NCBI GenBank assembly: GCA_028702135.1
Contig: JAQVPJ010000006.1
Coordinates: 51,957-115,956 of the forward strand
Length of the DNA stretch: 64,000 nt
Source of the DNA: Eubacteriales bacterium
GTDB taxonomy: Bacteria; Bacillota; Clostridia; Oscillospirales; CAG-382
Direction of reading: 5' to 3'
Numbering within the stretch: position 1 is the stretch's first letter; each line of letters begins with the position of its first letter. The notes beneath the pieces were generated by a model. That model ran no database searches. It was not told the DNA's origin and saw only the letters and a program-made list of their open reading frames with translations. This document shows, piece after piece, positions 61,817-64,000 of this stretch. The translations under genes were made by a program, and so were the position numbers.

Positions 61817-61888
61817 ATGAAAATTCAATTCCTTATGGAAAAGATATGCTTACAATTCAAGCTGATCGTAATAAAAACAACAGATTAA
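61817..61888 (+). CDS. Possible 23-aa peptide
   Basis: MKIQFLMEKICLQFKLIVIKTTD has a good AAGGAG seven bases before the ATG. A plus-one frame shift inside would give a different tail (MLTIQADRNKNNRLK), so it may be the decayed start of a longer gene. Translation is unproven. Confidence 0.25.
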   Translation: MKIQFLMEKICLQFKLIVIKTTD

Positions 61889-62085
61889 AATAAAAAAACC
61901 ACTCCAGGCTAGGAGTGATCTCTTTAACGGTATTAGCAATCTCAAAAATAATCATAATGCCGGAAGGAGTAATTGTCAATGATAACTGATAACGAAATAA
62001 TAAGTTATTTAAATAATAAAAAAACGGAGTAATATATTTTTCAAAATCTTCCGGAGTTATACAAATAAATTGAGATGCTTTTTAT
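61889..62085 (+). other. Intergenic region with small hairpin
   Basis: CACTCC (61900-61905) and GGAGTG (61912-61917) form a short hairpin after a run of A, with TCTCTTT downstream; it may end the glycerate kinase transcript. No gene was recognised in the rest. Confidence 0.4.
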
Positions 62086-62820
62086 TTAATTCCAAATTGA
62101 ATTTGCAATAAAAGTACCAACTAAACCGATTAAAATAGCCATGATTATGCCCCAAAATACATTTGATCTAAGTTTTACCCATTTCTCATTTCTTACTAAT
62201 TCTTCTCCCCATAAAAAAGAAACTGGCGGGAACAAATTAAGTAAAAAATGTTTATCAAACCAACGAATGCAAAAAAGAAATCCAATGCAACCAATTATAA
62301 TGATAAGCAACATTTGCAAAGGAACTTCAAGAGATACTTTTTCACCTACCAAATACTTACAGAAGGAAGTAAGCATAGAAGGAATTGCAATGATTCCATA
62401 TAAGGAAAATTTACCCAACAACCAATATCTAGCTGTAGCTTTGCTAAAAAATTTTTCTATTTTGCTTAATAATAGTGTTTCCTTATCAACAGAATCTAAA
62501 GTATAGGTACAATTAACTGTTCGGTAATAATTTAAAAATTCAGAATCACTAATTTTTATATTAAAAAATATACAGTGTTTATAACCATTATAACCGAAGA
62601 TAGTTAATTCTTTTATTCTTTGCTTTTCGTAGTTATCATAAGATAATAACTCCTCAATTGATGTGAATTGTATCTCTGAACCTTTGAAACTTGTAGCAGA
62701 ATATTCGGCTCTTTCACAGAATTCAAGTATTAATTTATTTAATTCTTGCATTCTATCTTCATCCAAAATCAATGCTTTACTATAATGCCATTTACCTGAT
62801 ATTTTCAAATATGTCACCAC
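62086..62820 (-). CDS. Membrane protein of unknown function
   Basis: A 244-aa protein. The N-terminal 130 residues are soluble and mixed alpha/beta. Then come about three membrane helices (about 140-160, 167-187 and 222-242). I do not recognise the family. The stretch before the second helix ends WFDKHF and is followed by NLFPPVSFLWGEE. No clear promoter was seen. The neighbourhood is accessory DNA. Confidence 0.7.
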   Translation of the reverse strand: MVTYLKISGKWHYSKALILDEDRMQELNKLILEFCERAEYSATSFKGSEIQFTSIEELLSYDNYEKQRIKELTIFGYNGYKHCIFFNIKISDSEFLNYYRTVNCTYTLDSVDKETLLLSKIEKFFSKATARYWLLGKFSLYGIIAIPSMLTSFCKYLVGEKVSLEVPLQMLLIIIIGCIGFLFCIRWFDKHFLLNLFPPVSFLWGEELVRNEKWVKLRSNVFWGIIMAILIGLVGTFIANSIWN

Positions 62821-62928
62821 TTTTTAATTATTTTTCTACTTAGTAAGTCCCTAGTTGAATTCCTTTGTTTTGAAACGGAAAATCCAACTCATTTATTGAT
62901 TATACTCTTAATTTTGTATTATGAATTT

Positions 62929-63747
62929 TTATTCACTTTTGTTTTCTTCTCTACATTTGATAATATCATTTCTTGACCTATAATCTGATGGAAATAAAGA
63001 TTGACTTTCGAGAACAGGTAAACAAATTTCGAGATTACAAACATCATCAACTTTACAATCAACAAATGATGTAATATCCACACCATTTAATTCAATATTT
63101 TGTGGTGGATCAAAATACAAAACAAATCCAACTGGATATGTTGTTATTTCGGATAATATTATTGTTTGACATTCGCTGAAGTCCAATGTATGCTTGAGTA
63201 GAGCCAACATTGGTAATCTGCGTTGATTACCACCACCAAATAAGTACATTTCTAACTTATACTTGTTTTTATTAAAAATATTGGATGTTTTATCTAAAAC
63301 AAATTTACTTAACTCAACAAATCTTTCATCTTCACATGTTCTATAATTTGTTGAGCAGAACATTGAAATTACTTGTTTAAAAACAAGTAATGGTTTAACT
63401 TGTTTTATCTCGAAATGAAGATGATCATTTGTATTAGGTGCAAGTTTCCATAAAACATCATGCAGAGTTACTACAAACTTTATGTACTCTTCGCCATACC
63501 AAGTACCAGTGAGATTATTACAACTCTTACAAAGGCAATATTCGCCCATACCTTTTTGTTGATTGTTATATTTTAATCCATCTGTCTCCCAAGGCGGTTT
63601 ATCACTAACAATGAGTTTCATCATTTCCTCACCAGTTATGATTTTTGCACCAAACCAATTAAATGCTTTTCTCGGTGGAATATGTTCAAAAGTCAATTCT
63701 GTTTCTTTTCTACATAAAGCGCACTTTGAAAAATGTTTATTTTCCAT
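62929..63747 (-). CDS. HNH endonuclease-like zinc protein
   Basis: A 272-aa protein. C9-x2-C12, then FEHIPPRKAFN (E21, H22), and later CLCKSCNN give the pattern of an HNH/McrA-like zinc-finger nuclease fold of the type CxxC...EHxxP...CxxC. The rest (about 85-272) has no recognised domain and could be a partner or target-binding region. Relatives appear in defence islands, but no other defence genes are here. The ATG follows AAGGAGGAGT. Confidence 0.6.
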   Translation of the reverse strand: MENKHFSKCALCRKETELTFEHIPPRKAFNWFGAKIITGEEMMKLIVSDKPPWETDGLKYNNQQKGMGEYCLCKSCNNLTGTWYGEEYIKFVVTLHDVLWKLAPNTNDHLHFEIKQVKPLLVFKQVISMFCSTNYRTCEDERFVELSKFVLDKTSNIFNKNKYKLEMYLFGGGNQRRLPMLALLKHTLDFSECQTIILSEITTYPVGFVLYFDPPQNIELNGVDITSFVDCKVDDVCNLEICLPVLESQSLFPSDYRSRNDIIKCREENKSE

Positions 63748-63816
63748 ACTCCTCCTTATGCATAAAAAATTAAAACATAGTTTGTCATAATATATTATAT
63801 TTTGCTATTAAATAGT

Positions 63817-63845
63817 ATTTTATCATATGTATAATAAATTTTCAA
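63817..63845 (-). promoter_or_regulatory. Promoter of the HNH-like gene
   Basis: On the minus strand TTGAAA (63845-63840), 17 bases, then TAAAAT (63822-63817), 70 bases before the start codon. Confidence 0.55.
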
Positions 63846-63942
63846 TAACTTTCAATATAATAAATAAACTAATTATAAATAGTTTGTTTTGTATGTAAAA
63901 TAGTTTGACAATGACCAAATAATGACCAAAGTGGAGGTTTTA

Positions 63943-64000
63943 CCAAAATACACAAAAAGAGAAGTCCTCGAAAATCTAGTGTTTTCAAGGACTTTTTTGG
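63943..64000. repeat. Third partial copy of the terminator repeat
   Basis: Similar to the terminator end of the cassettes at 57811-57996 and 58781-58968: CACAAAAA, then AAGTCCTCGAAAA, a short loop, TTTTCAAGGACTTTTTT. The window ends within it, so its full length is not visible. The promoter part is not present on its left side. Confidence 0.7.

Noticed and set aside
61889..62085. Type I toxin-antitoxin locus
   Set aside because: The short hairpin and nearby small frame recall such loci, but no hydrophobic toxin peptide with a ribosome binding site was found on either strand.
1..64000. CRISPR array, tRNA or rRNA genes
   Set aside because: No regularly spaced repeats, cloverleaf-like T-loop motifs or conserved rRNA segments were seen on either strand.

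Overview
The window looks like chromosome of a low-to-moderate GC, anaerobic, monoderm bacterium of the class Clostridia (Oscillospiraceae/Ruminococcaceae-like). Grounds: IreB, a clostridial-type sigma-A, pyruvate:ferredoxin oxidoreductase, a rubredoxin-domain protein, strong AGGAGG ribosome binding sites, frequent TTG starts and sigma-A promoters close to TTGACA-N17-TATAAT. No tRNA, rRNA or CRISPR array was seen.

Layout. (1) 0.1-17.9 kb, almost all minus strand: a housekeeping block (ireB, pheT, pheS, rpoD, dnaG, a dGTPase-like HD hydrolase), two ABC-2 exporter operons, a QueG-like reductase, the rpsF-ssb-rpsR operon, and a thiol-redox relay (CcdA, thioredoxin-reductase-like flavoprotein, TlpA-like thioredoxin). 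(2) 18.0-29.1 kb: metF with a LysR regulator, a cold-shock gene with a structured leader, two membrane proteins, a cluster of DnaA boxes at 22.46-22.54 kb, comM/yifB, nifJ, and a VanY-like protein that has lost its zinc ligands. (3) 29.7-42.3 kb, plus strand: one seven-gene operon with a very large CBM-like/solute-binding protein, four MalF/MalG-type permeases, an NHL-TPR-Yip1 membrane protein and a DUF5696-type secreted protein, but no ATPase. (4) 42.5-46.6 kb: a small putative regulator with a rubredoxin-domain protein, an ABC-F ATPase, and a PadR/HAAS pair.

(5) 46.6-56.6 kb is the most unusual part. The ferrous iron transporter gene feoB is cut in two. Its 5' part, with feoA and a DtxR-type regulator, lies on the plus strand and ends at 55.17 kb. 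Its 3' part lies on the minus strand and begins at 47.48 kb. Both break points share a TGTG core. The flanking arms, joined in silico, make a dyad-symmetric attP-like site centred on TG, and joining the feoB halves makes an attB-like site. A large serine recombinase gene abuts the right-hand junction. The simplest reading is site-specific recombination into feoB that left the 7.7 kb between the junctions inverted. That segment holds a MITE-like element with 32-bp perfect inverted ends, decayed ISLre2 and IS3 transposases, a broken sigma factor fused to a broken partner gene, and an apparently intact heliorhodopsin gene with the canonical histidines, counterion Glu and retinal Lys.

(6) 56.7-64.0 kb is accessory DNA: a lipoprotein and its truncated paralogue, a DUF3885-like protein, a sugar-isomerase-fold protein, glycerate 2-kinase, a membrane protein and an HNH-like protein. 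A repeated promoter-plus-terminator cassette is spread between some of these genes. Functions for regions 3 and 5 are inferred from sequence alone.
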